Shown here piece by piece: positions 8,828-17,823 of a stretch of DNA of 64,000 nucleotides (within the stretch, counting starts at the first letter, position 1; every line of letters begins with the position of its first letter). The notes under the pieces were generated by a model. The model was not told where the DNA came from. It made no database searches and saw only the letters and a program-made list of their open reading frames with translations. This DNA comes from JADCRZ01 sp039921525 (GTDB lineage Bacteria > Bacteroidota > Bacteroidia > Chitinophagales > Chitinophagaceae): assembly GCA_039921525.1 (NCBI GenBank), contig JBDSBP010000088.1:1-64000 (forward strand), read 5' to 3'. A program made the translations under genes and the position numbers.

Positions 8828-10402
8828 CTATGCAGTTTGCGTATTATAAATCTTCTTCCTCCTCGGACTACTCAAAAATTTCTCCCGCAAAATTTCGCTC
8901 ATGGGTTTTTCAAATACCTTGCTTTCAACCCATGAAATAATGTCCAGGTAAGCAAAAGCGCGTGTTTCGAAACGACTCTTTTCAAACTGTTTAATTTTTT
9001 GAAGAAATTTTTCTAACTCAGGTTTGAGTTTATTTCGGGATACATGAAAGGAATTACGTAAAAATTTAAACATCTCTTCTTCCACCACGGTGAGGTTCTC
9101 CATCCTGGCCATGAAGCGATAGACGGATTTAGCAAGATATTCTATCAACTCAAAATTTCCCAATTCATAATGGGCAATGAGATGAAGCAGGCGGGCATAA
9201 CATTGCAGATCATTTCTCAGATCAACATGATCATTAATTATTCGTTGCAGGTAATCGATACAGGTGTCATAATCACCACTGCCAAAGTACAAGGTGGCAA
9301 TTTTATAGTTAAATACCAGGATGCGATGCCTGTCAAGATACAATGCAAATTCGTGAAGCTTCTGCTCAACATAAGGAACCAGTACAAGCCCCTCCTTGAA
9401 GGTGCCAAGCATTAAATGCTGATTTATTTTGGCACTGTTGATATATACAAAAGTCTGAATCCTGAAGTTATCATGATGATTAGCGATATCCGTATGAGAG
9501 AATGCTTCAAAATGACGTAATGTGATCTTAAATTTCTCATAATTCCTCAAATCAAAATGTGCATTCAGCAGGTTATGCATACCCTTGGTATAATGACCCG
9601 TTTCTACGTTGATCATTAATGGCTCCTCCTGGAAAAGATCGACCCATTTTTGAGAATAGCGATAATATTTCAGAAAGTTCTGGCAAATAAACGTATACCA
9701 GCAATAGCTCTGATAAAGATACAGTTTCTCATAAAAGCCTATTTGTTCATGAGCTTCTGGAGGTAATTTTTCATAGAAAAATTTCGTCACTATCTTTTCA
9801 TCCTTCTCATTGCGTGCATGGCCATTTTTAATATACCAGCTATATAATTGCAAAGCCAGGTTAGAAAGCCTTGCTACCATATCAATCTGGATGCTTACTT
9901 CGAGTGCCTCTGCGGATAGGCTTTCTGCCCTATCCTGCATGCTTCGGGTAATATGCAGCGTTTCGATCTTCTTTTCCAGTGTTATAACCTGCGTTAAATA
10001 GCTAAATTTATATTTCGCCTTGGCTATTTCTTTAGCTCTTTCCAGTATTTTCAGGCTTTGCAGGTATAATCCTTTATTGTACAGGATGCGGGCATAATCC
10101 AGTTGTTCATTTAACTGAAGATCGATATTCTCAGACGTTTTTAACAAGCGCAGGCTTGCCAGCAGTTGTTTGTACAAATGGATCTTTAAATTGGATAACT
10201 GGGGTTTTTCAATGCCGGGGAGTTTTTTTAAAAGAAGCTTCTCATCATATTCATGCAATTTATCAAGGGCATCGAAAAGCTGGATGATTTTTAGATCTTC
10301 CTTAGAGGAACTTCTCTTAATATATAACTTGAAGTTTCTTTTTTCTGACTTTTCCAGTGAATGAATGAGTTGATATAATGTATCTGTAATCCGGTTGGAC
10401 AT
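8828..10402 (-). CDS. Uncharacterised all-helical (TPR-like) protein
   Basis: 524 aa with no signal peptide and no membrane segment, so probably cytoplasmic. The sequence is almost entirely predicted helix in 30-40 residue hairpins (for example YNKGLYLQSLKILERAKEIA near 108-127 and FGSGDYDTCIDYLQRIINDH near 375), which looks like divergent tetratricopeptide repeats. It is rich in Lys, Leu and Tyr and has no catalytic motif. Proteins of this size and style are common hypotheticals in Chitinophagaceae. A scaffold or regulator role is plausible but not shown. The ATG at 10400-10402 is the first good start. Its promoter should lie in the 550-bp gap upstream. Confidence 0.75.
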   Translation of the reverse strand: MSNRITDTLYQLIHSLEKSEKRNFKLYIKRSSSKEDLKIIQLFDALDKLHEYDEKLLLKKLPGIEKPQLSNLKIHLYKQLLASLRLLKTSENIDLQLNEQLDYARILYNKGLYLQSLKILERAKEIAKAKYKFSYLTQVITLEKKIETLHITRSMQDRAESLSAEALEVSIQIDMVARLSNLALQLYSWYIKNGHARNEKDEKIVTKFFYEKLPPEAHEQIGFYEKLYLYQSYCWYTFICQNFLKYYRYSQKWVDLFQEEPLMINVETGHYTKGMHNLLNAHFDLRNYEKFKITLRHFEAFSHTDIANHHDNFRIQTFVYINSAKINQHLMLGTFKEGLVLVPYVEQKLHEFALYLDRHRILVFNYKIATLYFGSGDYDTCIDYLQRIINDHVDLRNDLQCYARLLHLIAHYELGNFELIEYLAKSVYRFMARMENLTVVEEEMFKFLRNSFHVSRNKLKPELEKFLQKIKQFEKSRFETRAFAYLDIISWVESKVFEKPMSEILREKFLSSPRRKKIYNTQTA

Positions 10403-10465
10403 AATGAAGTAATAATTCTAAAACTTAATACAGTAAAGGGGTTTACTATTTCCGCCCTACTTTTG

Positions 10466-10718
10466 ACATAATTAAATCACTACCAATTTGATTAGAAAGG
10501 TATCTTAACTCAGCCTACATTTGTTCAAGAAGGATGAGCATTTCATATAGCAGCAATCGTTGAAGCAAGAAAAGCAAGTTATCAATCGTCGAAGCAAGAA
10601 ACGTTAAAGGCTCATTTGGACAAAAAAAGCTGAAATTCAGCTTCAGAAATACTTATCAAGATTTTCATATGGCAAGCAATCGTTAGAGGCCGTCCTATTC
10701 TTAGGAGGGCCATTTTTT
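10466..10718 (+). ncRNA. Possible small RNA, promoter and terminator bounded
   Basis: In the 550-bp gap 10403-10953 there is no open frame longer than about 10 codons. A perfect Bacteroidota -7 box (TACTTTTG, TAnnTTTG type) lies at 10458-10465, and a terminator-like hairpin with a T run at 10687-10718. Between them is a 19-base direct repeat with one mismatch (10554-10572 and 10583-10601, core GAAGCAAGAAA) and a partial third copy near 10675. This fits a noncoding transcript of about 250 nt, but no -33 box is clear. The same gap must also hold the minus-strand promoter of the gene ending at 10402. Confidence 0.3.
10687..10718 (+). terminator. Rho-independent terminator
   Basis: GGCCgTCCT, loop ATTCTT, AGGAgGGCC, then seven T residues. 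One internal mismatch. It lies 236 bp upstream of the protease gene, so it must end an upstream plus-strand transcript or act as a leader attenuator. Confidence 0.65.
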
Positions 10719-10953
10719 TGTAATATATGAAGAATATCTTTCAAATGACGAAATAGTTATTTTTTCTATTAAATTTGGCGCAAGTCGCCGAATATTCCCG
10801 CTCCTGTAAAAGGTTTATAACCACAACAAAATAAGGGGAAATGAATTCTCTTGTCTACGACAAGTATGTTAAACCTCTGCATATTTACACAATTTCACCT
10901 GGTTTAAATAATGAAAATCTTTACATTTCGGAAAAAATGCCTAAACTGCAAAC

Positions 10954-11940
10954 ATGCAAAACCACTTAGAGGATCCTGTTTACCAGGAAAATACCGATAG
11001 GGAAAGCTCTCAAGTGCCCGTGGACGTTTTGGAATCTTACCCTCCCAAGCCGTTACCGGAAGATGTTCCAAAGGGAAATCAAACGCTGAAGTTTATAATA
11101 AGTGTTGTATTGTTTGTGGCATTTTATTATTTCTTCGTAAGCAAAAATCTGCAGATTATTACCTGGTTAGCGATTATTGTATTGATACATGAGTTGGGTC
11201 ATTATTTTGCTATGAAAATTTTCAATTACGAAGATTTAAGTATCTTTTTTCTCCCGCTGGTGGGTGCTATTGCAGGTGGGTCGAAAGAGAAGATTTCCCA
11301 AAAAGAAAAAGCAATCGTTTTACTTGCGGGACCGGTTCCTGGAATCGTCATTGGAATGGTGTTATTTCTAATTGCCAATCACCTGGGCAACAACTCGTTG
11401 CTCCGATTATCGTATGCCTTTGTATTGATTAATATTTTGAACCTGTTACCCATTTACCCACTGGATGGCGGGCAATTACTAAAAACCTTATTTCTTGGAT
11501 CCAGGCAAATTATTACTGCTATTTTTATGATAGCATCTATTGTTTTGCTGGGTGTTTATGCCATTGCGAATAGCGAATGGGTGCTCCTCATCATTCCTTA
11601 TTTCTTAATTACCCGCATGATCCAGGGACAAAAGATCAGCAAAATAAGGAAGAACCTGGATCAGCAGGACATTACCTATTCCAAAACCTTTGGAGACCTG
11701 ACTGACGCAGAATATTGGAAAATAAGAGATACGGTGGTAACAGAAAATCCTGCCCTTGGAAGAAGCATCATTGCAGGAGAACATATTGTTTCGGACAGGG
11801 AAAATGATGTAATTAATTACATCAAAACAGTTCTCAGGAACAAACCTGTAAAAGATTTGTCAATTAGCGGAATAGTTCTCTTTCTGCTAATTTGGATTGC
11901 AGCGATAGTAGCCCCACTGCTATTGAAGTATGAAGTGTGA
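10954..11940 (+). CDS. Site-2 protease family intramembrane metalloprotease (M50)
   Basis: 328 aa. The zinc motif HELGH is at residues 79-83 inside a membrane helix, and the second ligand motif PLDGG, with D171, lies about 90 residues later; both define the S2P family. Around six hydrophobic segments are visible, beginning near residue 47. The N-terminal 45 residues are acidic and proline-rich and probably cytoplasmic. S2P enzymes clip membrane-bound regulators or, in stand-alone Bacteroidota members, have unknown substrates. No PDZ domain is seen. There is no anti-sigma gene nearby. The last codons and stop (tat gaa gtg tga) coincide with a heptad of the following repeat. Confidence 0.88.
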   Translation: MQNHLEDPVYQENTDRESSQVPVDVLESYPPKPLPEDVPKGNQTLKFIISVVLFVAFYYFFVSKNLQIITWLAIIVLIHELGHYFAMKIFNYEDLSIFFLPLVGAIAGGSKEKISQKEKAIVLLAGPVPGIVIGMVLFLIANHLGNNSLLRLSYAFVLINILNLLPIYPLDGGQLLKTLFLGSRQIITAIFMIASIVLLGVYAIANSEWVLLIIPYFLITRMIQGQKISKIRKNLDQQDITYSKTFGDLTDAEYWKIRDTVVTENPALGRSIIAGEHIVSDRENDVINYIKTVLRNKPVKDLSISGIVLFLLIWIAAIVAPLLLKYEV

Positions 11941-12217
11941 GTATAGCCATGAGCCGTCAGCTATCAGCTATCAGCTTTGGTCATTGACCCGATGTCACCA
12001 TGTAAATAACCTGAAAATTATATGTTAAGTATAAGCTTCTAAGAATTAATTAGTAAAATTTGATAATTACTTTTGCGGGTCAGGTTACACCTCACACCTC
12101 ACACCTTATATATATAACTTCCAAGTTATTTCAATTGCGACATCCAACTAATCTGGTGACCAAGCTGATAGCTGACGGCTGATAGCCAAACTCACACCTC
12201 ACACCTCACACCTCACT
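11930..12217. repeat. Nested inverted heptad element between convergent genes (two families)
   Basis: Outer arms: TGAAGTGTGAG at about 11930-11942, overlapping the end of the protease gene, and CTCACACCTCA tandem heptads at 12191-12217, abutting the DUF4251 remnant stop. Inner arms of the AGCTATC family: 11952-11983 and about 12155-12187, sharing AGCCGTCAGCTATCAGCT and TTGGTCA as inverted copies. An extra CACCTCA array sits at 12085-12107 in the spacer. Two different heptad families are thus nested in mirror order around one spacer. Confidence 0.85.
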
Positions 12218-12706
12218 CTACTTCACATTACCATTAAACGATATTGGCTGACGGCTATTGCTTATTATCTGTAAGGATGCAGATCCATTGGCAAAAACGT
12301 TCAACAGCAATTGTTGAACGTCTTTTTTATCATTTGGTTTTATAAGAACATCCCACCCACTTTTTTCTCTTGGTTTCACAGAATAATCAAAAGAAGTAGA
12401 AACAAAATTAAAACCCCATTAAGATGGATCGATAGGGGCGGTATCTGCACGGCCGAAATACGGCAGATTGCATACAAGCGAATCATTGGAAACTTTAACA
12501 TCGTAAATAGATGTTAATTGCCTCAAACTTCCACGTTGAGGGATAACCGACTGGGCCACAAAAACGAATTTCTTTGTATCCAGCTTTTTTTGCATAGCGC
12601 CTACTTGTTGATCTTTATCTGCATCCTGAGCCTTTATATTATTGTTGAAAACCAGAAGGATCAGGAAAATGGAAAACAACCTTGTAAAAATTTGTACTGC
12701 TTTCAT
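12218..12706 (-). pseudogene. DUF4251 secreted protein interrupted by an in-frame TAA
   Basis: The first 95 codons (12419-12706) encode a signal peptide ending IKAQ and a DUF4251 domain (KKFVFVAQSVIPQRG, SLVCNLPYFGRADTAPIDPS). A TAA at 12419-12421 then stops the frame, yet the same frame continues with clear DUF4251 C-terminal sequence (WGFNFVSTSFDYSVKPREK, SGWDVLIKPNDKKDVQQ) to a TAG at 12218-12220. The 162 codons match the usual family length of about 170. GAA to TAA is one substitution, so this is a recent nonsense mutation, an assembly error or a readthrough site. DUF4251 function is unknown; the product is predicted to be periplasmic or surface exposed. Confidence 0.8.
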
Positions 12707-13113
12707 ATTTCTTAATTTAAAAATTCAATTTTAAAAACCTGTAAAACTAAGGCAGCGCGTATGGTATAAGATAAACCAGAGATTAGCTAACTATTTTAAG
12801 ACTCCCCCGAAAATTGCAGATGCCGATAAAATCGGAACTAATTTTCAAAAACAAAGTTACCTCATATACACATTTATTCAGAACCCCTGATACTATTAAC
12901 TGAACTTTGGTTCAATGGTAACTTTGTTTAACCATATCACTCTTCGGATTTTTTTCATTCTTGTACTTCACAACTCATACATTTTATATAACTTCCCCCA
13001 ATAACCTTAGTTTCGACCCAAGGGCCGACCAAAAAGCACTAATTCTCACTACTTTTTTGTTCATAAAAGCAGATTCTAATGCCGGGGTTATTTAAAACCA
13101 TATCTTCCGCATC
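12707..13113. other. Intergenic region, no gene seen
   Basis: 407 bp of AT-rich DNA between two minus-strand genes. No open frame of note. A CAAAGTTA box at 12852-12859 is a minus-strand TAACTTTG and could be the -7 element of the DUF4251 gene, but it lies about 145 bp upstream and lacks a clear -33 partner. Confidence 0.4.
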
Positions 13114-13773
13114 TCATACCCGTTTGGCCAACTTCTTATCAATAAATATTACAAGAAGGCCAAACAAATAGTAAGCAACTGACAATAACAAAATGTTTCT
13201 CACTAGCATGGGTAGCCCAAGTTTCTGAAGGTCTATAAAAGGATAAGGATATAGGCGGGTGATGGCTCCATAGACCAGGGAGAAAATAATATAAGTGAGG
13301 GGATAAATCAACCATTTAAAACTGTTTTTATACTGCTGCAATCCTTTAGGAGCAAAGACAAGGTAGTACAGCAGGTAAAAAAAAGGTACTAGATAATGTA
13401 GAGAAATATCTGCCACAGCCTGCATTCCTACCGGGTTCCACAGGTTAGCTAACACGAAATGATACACTAAAGCAACAATCAAAATATAAACCAGTGTTCC
13501 CGTTTGAATAATAGGCTTTTGTAAAAATAAACCTAACCGGGAGTTAGGCGCGACTAGTGCAGTTATGAAATGAAGTGTAACTAATATATTTGTCCAGATA
13601 GTCATAAAGCTAAAAAAGCGGACAAATCCCCCGGCATATGTTAAACCGAGTTTTGGACCTATTAAAACAGCCAGGTAAAGCTGGGTGATCAACGCAAAAC
13701 CTCCCAGCAAAGCACCTGCTATTTGAAATGTTACCTGTAGTTTAGTAGGTTGTGCGGAACAATTATTTTCCAT
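13114..13773 (-). CDS. Pr6Pr family six-helix membrane protein
   Basis: 219 aa with six hydrophobic helices (roughly residues 17-36, 48-68, 86-107, 125-141, 154-175 and 190-210), matching the Pr6Pr family and the related FAR-17a/AIG1 fold. The phrase RFFSFMTIWTNILV near residue 51 is the family hallmark, and a conserved histidine occurs in LHYLVPFFYLLYYLVF. Eukaryotic AIG1-type relatives hydrolyse bioactive fatty-acid esters; the bacterial role is not established. It lies in the inner membrane and appears to be transcribed alone. The ATG at 13771-13773 gives a short cytoplasmic tail. Confidence 0.8.
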   Translation of the reverse strand: MENNCSAQPTKLQVTFQIAGALLGGFALITQLYLAVLIGPKLGLTYAGGFVRFFSFMTIWTNILVTLHFITALVAPNSRLGLFLQKPIIQTGTLVYILIVALVYHFVLANLWNPVGMQAVADISLHYLVPFFYLLYYLVFAPKGLQQYKNSFKWLIYPLTYIIFSLVYGAITRLYPYPFIDLQKLGLPMLVRNILLLSVAYYLFGLLVIFIDKKLAKRV

Positions 13774-14200
13774 AGTGCATCTGTTATGTTGAAGAAGAGA
13801 TTAAGGTTAATGAAAAATAAAGTTTGTTTCGAAGATCGTATTAGTCGTTGAAGATTAATTGCGACAGTGATCAATTACCAAGTTAACCAATTTCATAAAA
13901 TTGAAAACATAAAGTACCTAAAATATGATGCGTACAATACTCACGAAGAAGCTCGAGTTTTCCTTTACGTAGTTATTTACAAATGTATTGGGAATTAGTT
14001 CCCAAAATTGGAGTTTTTTTGGGCTCTCCGGTTAATGAAGAAAAATGACGATGACATTCAACCGAGTCAAATCTAAATCACAGCACTTTGGCTGTCAGGC
14101 TCTTGCAATATTTCCGTAAGTAAAAATAGCGGAAATGGCACGGTTGAATGAAAATGGTATGTCAGTTGCCAATTATGTCATGTAGTCTTCATAGGATAAC
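13774..14200. other. Intergenic region, no gene seen
   Basis: About 430 bp upstream of the Pr6Pr gene, before a strong terminator. No credible open frame, RNA gene or repeat is visible. Confidence 0.4.
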
Positions 14201-14235
14201 CAAAAGCCCCCCGCTCTTTGAGCGGGGGGCTTTTG
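14201..14235. terminator. Strong bidirectional hairpin terminator
   Basis: CAAAAGCCCCCCGCT, loop CTTTG, AGCGGGGGGCTTTTG: a nearly perfect stem with T runs on both strands. It lies about 50 bp past the end of the minus-strand hydrolase gene, so it should end that transcript. Confidence 0.88.
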
Positions 14236-14284
14236 TAATTTTAGCCAGGCAACAATCTATATTTATGTCTTTAATTAAAAATAA

Positions 14285-14950
14285 CTATTTCGATTTCTTC
14301 ATTATTTTCTCTATCCAATCCTTTGAGTCTTTTGCCAGTATGGAAATAACATGACGCTTGCCAGCCTTAAACGCATGATCTGCGCCTTCTATTTTTATTA
14401 ATGAGGCACGACGAAGTGATGCACATACTATTTCCATCAAATCCCAGGTAGCCAGTTCGTCGCGTGTTCCCTGCAAAAAAAGCATCGGCACTTTCACATC
14501 TTTAAGATGATCGGCACGCTCCAGGGCAGGTTTGCGCGGAGGGTGCAGCGGGAAGCCATAGAAAATTATTCCCTTTACTGTAGCATTAGGATGAATTGCC
14601 AAATGCTGTGAAGTCATTCGTCCGCCAAAAGATTTTCCTGACACAAAAAGCGGTAGCGAAGGAAATGATTCCCGGGCTTGCTGAATAGCCGCTTCTATGG
14701 TTTTATGCGCGATGGCAGGGGTATCAGGCCTGCCCTTTTTGTTTTCAAAAAAAGGAAAATTGAACCGTAACGTGATAATACCCAGCTCTGCAAGCGAATT
14801 CCCCAGAGCTACCATAAAAGCATGATTCATTCCAGCGCCTGCTCCATGAGCCAATGTCATAACACAGATACTTTTTTCAGGAATTATATATTCGGCTGAA
14901 ACGAGTCCGATAGAGGGTGAAACCTGCAAGGATAAAGTTTGCGTTTTCAT
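14285..14950 (-). CDS. Alpha/beta hydrolase, KANL3/Tex30 type
   Basis: 221 aa. The family phrase LAHGAGAGMNHAFM (residues 33-46) is followed by LRFNFPFFE (61-69). The predicted triad is S107 (GKSFGG nucleophile elbow), D164 (GTRDELA) and H192 (GADHAF). This branch is often labelled dienelactone-hydrolase-like, but the natural substrates of bacterial members are not known. There is no signal peptide, so it is cytoplasmic. It is followed by the strong terminator at 14201 and preceded by cysC on the same strand with a 112-bp gap, so co-transcription is possible but unproven. Fold and triad are sure; substrate is open. Confidence 0.85.
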   Translation of the reverse strand: MKTQTLSLQVSPSIGLVSAEYIIPEKSICVMTLAHGAGAGMNHAFMVALGNSLAELGIITLRFNFPFFENKKGRPDTPAIAHKTIEAAIQQARESFPSLPLFVSGKSFGGRMTSQHLAIHPNATVKGIIFYGFPLHPPRKPALERADHLKDVKVPMLFLQGTRDELATWDLMEIVCASLRRASLIKIEGADHAFKAGKRHVISILAKDSKDWIEKIMKKSK

Positions 14951-15062
14951 TGGTTTTCTGGTTTAAAAATTTCCATCATAAAATTAAAAAACTAGCCTTA
15001 ATCCTAATCTCAAATTTATTTGCTTAGTATAAAGAATTTAAAATGAAAAATTGCAACGCATA

Positions 15063-15584
15063 TCATAAAACGGACAGGATGAAACGTAACAACTTTTGCG
15101 ATGATGTCTCAATCGATTCTTCATCGGTATTTATGGTAAGATCAGCATGTGCAGGAATTTCAAAAGGATCGTTCACAACAGTAAGGTTGTTGATTTTTTC
15201 CGGATGACCTTCCGCAAGAAAAGCTTTCCGGTATAATTGTTTGGTATCACGTTGCTTTAATACTTCCAAACTGCAATTTATATACACGGTTATTACATGC
15301 TCATATTTGGCAACTATTTCCAACCGTATATTCTCATAAGGATTGATAGCGCAAATAATGGGAATTATATCATGAGAGGCTAATATACTGGCCACAAACG
15401 ATAGCCGCCGGATGTTTTCATGCCTGTCTGCTTTTGAAAAACTCAGGTCGGCGCACAATATTTTTCTGTAAACATCGCCATCAATAATTTCGGTTTTTAT
15501 ACCTTGATCATTGAGCAATTCTTTGACCCTATTTGCCAGCGTGGATTTTCCGCTTCCTGATAAGCCGCAAAATTGGATAATCAT
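15063..15584 (-). CDS. cysC: Adenylyl-sulfate (APS) kinase
   Basis: 173 aa, the usual length of stand-alone CysC, which phosphorylates adenosine 5'-phosphosulfate to PAPS in the cytoplasm. The P-loop GLSGSGKST is at residues 7-15; the substrate-binding motif IIDGDVYR lies near 34-40 and DRHENIRR near 53-60. The usual serine-containing SPYR segment reads NPYENIR here, a variation from the textbook enzyme. No cysD/cysN sulfurylase or reductase genes are nearby, so it may serve sulfated glycans or lipids, or a related nucleotide. It lies downstream of the DabAB operon with a 363-bp gap and is probably separate from it. Confidence 0.83.
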   Translation of the reverse strand: MIIQFCGLSGSGKSTLANRVKELLNDQGIKTEIIDGDVYRKILCADLSFSKADRHENIRRLSFVASILASHDIIPIICAINPYENIRLEIVAKYEHVITVYINCSLEVLKQRDTKQLYRKAFLAEGHPEKINNLTVVNDPFEIPAHADLTINTDEESIETSSQKLLRFILSVL

Positions 15585-15947
15585 TATTTACCCGAGTAAT
15601 CTAAAAGATGATGAGAAGAAAATAATTGCTATTGAAAGATAAGTAAATCAATTTAAATCCAGAGCAGGGGTTAGTTTGTTCAACATAATTGAATGATAAA
15701 TTCATAAAAGCCGATGTATTAGTTTAAGGTACAACTTGCGGAATTAACCAATAGAAGCAATCGGGTAATGGAGCCTACGAGCCAGGTCGCCCATGTATGC
15801 AGTTATTAGTTTTTGTTCTGTTTTACTTAATACCTTATGTTGCCGGTGTTGATCCTTCTTCAGGATTCTATAATCATTTCACCCTTTCAGGGCTATAACT
15901 AAATTTCCGGAGGCCCATCAATTACTAACGTCATTTTTCATTAAAGC
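15585..15947. other. Intergenic region with a REP-like piece
   Basis: 363 bp between dabB and cysC. At 15870-15896 the minus strand reads ATAGCCCTGAAAGGG followed by TGAAATGATTAT, which resembles a palindromic intergenic repeat I have seen in many Bacteroidota genomes. The rest shows no gene or clear regulatory site. Confidence 0.4.
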
Positions 15948-17816
15948 TTATGATGACCTGAAAGCTATTGGATGGTAATTCTTTTTATGCTGTCCAAGAA
16001 ATATCCGTGCATAAATCCTGAGAATGGCTAATTCAATAAATATAAAACTTAACGTGGTTAAAGTAATTAGAAATACCTGGTGCGAATGTATATGCGTAAA
16101 TAATAAATCTATGCCCAAAAAAGTAGGCGTAAACGGAAAGCCGATCAACCCTAAACAGCAGAGGAGGAATATAAAAGAGATAACCGGCTTTTCGTAACTG
16201 TACCCATGAAACTGTTTCAGGTCTATATTATCATCGATTTGTTTAATATTATTCAAACATATAACACCGGCAACACCTGCCGCGCCTACACCACTCAGGT
16301 AAATAAAAATCTGGTGCAGCGCCACATTATCATTCGTAATTATTGATAAGGTTACGAAACATTGCCCCGCAATTACAAACAGCCAGGCCCTCCTGGCATC
16401 CTCTCTTTCTGCAAATGCCGTTAACACCATCAACAAACCAATAAGGGAAAAAATATGTGTTAATGAATTATCGAAGTGAACAGGTATACTGTCATCAATT
16501 ATAAAACCATATAAACCCACCAGGAAAAATACAGCTAAAAGAACCAGTGAAATTCGCTTTAAAAGAAAACTCGAATTTCTTCCTATCCACTTAAAAGGGT
16601 TCCATAAATAACGATACATGAACCAGTCCATATTCCACTCTTTTATACTTAATATGTAAATGGCATTTTTTAGTTTTTGAAAAGAACTATTTTTCTGCTT
16701 ATTGTTTTGAGGTGAAAAGTTAAAGAACATATCATGTATCTGGTAGCTCAGCACGGATGGAGATACCAACAGCTGATAGGTTCTAAGAAATGCATTTCCT
16801 GCAAAGTGAATCAAAGCAAAACCGTGAAAACCCAGAGCCACCTCGGTAAAAATTAAACCCATTTGCGTGATCGATGAATAGGCTATTTGTGTTTTAACGG
16901 ATGACTGCACCCTGGCAATGGCTGTAGCAACAAGGCTTGTAGCAAGACCAAGTGTGATAATCAATATTTTTATTACCAGTATATTTTCCCAGAAAGGATA
17001 GGTTCGCATTAACAGGAAAGCGCCCAAATGCACTGACAGCGAACCATAAAAAACAGCGCTGGATGTGGTTGGCCCTTCCATGGCTCTCGACAGCCATGAT
17101 GAAAAGGGAAGCAGTGCAGATTTAGCAGCAGCAGCAATAACAATCATGATAGCCGTAAAAAGAAAAAATGCTGAATTTTGGTTAAGGTGATCGGTGATAA
17201 AAGCTTCATCACTTAATTTAAGGAATGTAATATTTTCATGAAAAATGTGATGGCACATCCACATGGCAAGCATCAGGCATACGTCTCCCAACCGATAAAT
17301 AGAAATTACTTTTAAACTATTTTTCACAGGCAGGTAGCGATCCCTGTAGAATGCGATTAGAATAAATGAACATACTCCCAATATTTCCCAACCGATAAAA
17401 AGGGTTTCAAAATTGCCGGAGAAAATAACAAGATTGTATCCCAGGAAGAACATAAGTAGCGTGCTGAAAAATCGTTTAAAGCCCCCATCACGGTGCAAAT
17501 AATACCGGCTGAAAATACTTGTCAGGACCGCAATTACCGCACCAATGAAAGCATACATTGCAGTAACTCTATCAAAATAAAAGTCAATAAAAAATTCAAA
17601 AGCGGGTGATTTATAAAGAACAATATGTTTTATATCTAAAATTATAGAGCCATTTACAAGCCAAAACAAGGCAAAGATTATAAAACCAAATAGGTATACA
17701 CCTGTAGTTGTTATGGATATCCAAGAAATTGAATTTTCCATTTTACGAGGAACCAACAGGCTGACTAAAAAACCCAGCAGCGGTACTAAAACAAATAACT
17801 GAAGTAACTGCGACAT
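15948..17816 (-). CDS. dabB: DabB: NuoL/MrpA-like proton-channel subunit of inorganic carbon transporter
   Basis: 622 aa with about 14 predicted membrane helices and a proton-conducting-membrane-transporter core (for example LFIGWEILGVCSFILIAFYR near 139-158 and a lysine-bearing helix, AAAAKSALLPFSSWL, near 230). This is the family of complex I NuoL and Mrp antiporter subunits. The gene follows dabA by only 7 bp, which identifies it as DabB rather than a respiratory subunit; no other nuo or mrp genes are near. DabB is thought to couple proton motive force to the carbonic-anhydrase-like DabA partner, giving vectorial CO2 hydration at the inner membrane. Confidence 0.9.
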   Translation of the reverse strand: MSQLLQLFVLVPLLGFLVSLLVPRKMENSISWISITTTGVYLFGFIIFALFWLVNGSIILDIKHIVLYKSPAFEFFIDFYFDRVTAMYAFIGAVIAVLTSIFSRYYLHRDGGFKRFFSTLLMFFLGYNLVIFSGNFETLFIGWEILGVCSFILIAFYRDRYLPVKNSLKVISIYRLGDVCLMLAMWMCHHIFHENITFLKLSDEAFITDHLNQNSAFFLFTAIMIVIAAAAKSALLPFSSWLSRAMEGPTTSSAVFYGSLSVHLGAFLLMRTYPFWENILVIKILIITLGLATSLVATAIARVQSSVKTQIAYSSITQMGLIFTEVALGFHGFALIHFAGNAFLRTYQLLVSPSVLSYQIHDMFFNFSPQNNKQKNSSFQKLKNAIYILSIKEWNMDWFMYRYLWNPFKWIGRNSSFLLKRISLVLLAVFFLVGLYGFIIDDSIPVHFDNSLTHIFSLIGLLMVLTAFAEREDARRAWLFVIAGQCFVTLSIITNDNVALHQIFIYLSGVGAAGVAGVICLNNIKQIDDNIDLKQFHGYSYEKPVISFIFLLCCLGLIGFPFTPTFLGIDLLFTHIHSHQVFLITLTTLSFIFIELAILRIYARIFLGQHKKNYHPIAFRSS

Positions 17817-17823
17817 AGATAAT

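Noticed and set aside
8743..8940. 65-codon plus-strand open frame after ispG
   Set aside because: It runs through the repeat arm and antisense to the helical-repeat gene.
12068..12075. TACTTTTG promoter-like box between the protease and DUF4251 genes
   Set aside because: No plus-strand gene lies downstream and no -33 element is present at the right distance.
12191..12217. Tandem repeats resembling a small CRISPR array
   Set aside because: Units are 7 bp with no spacers and no cas genes; they belong to the heptad families.
12297..12328. AACGTTCAACAGCAATTGTT-type hairpin with a T run, looking like a terminator
   Set aside because: It lies within the DUF4251 reading frame on the minus strand (codons for KKDVQQLLLNVF), so the symmetry is explained by coding sequence.
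15735..15865. Minus-strand stretch without stops reading KVLSKTEQKLITAYMGDLAR
   Set aside because: No start codon, only about 40 codons and no recognised family; possibly a relic, not supportable as a gene.
15948..17816. Annotation as respiratory complex I subunit NuoL
   Set aside because: No other nuo genes are near, and the 7-bp spacing to dabA makes DabB the correct call.
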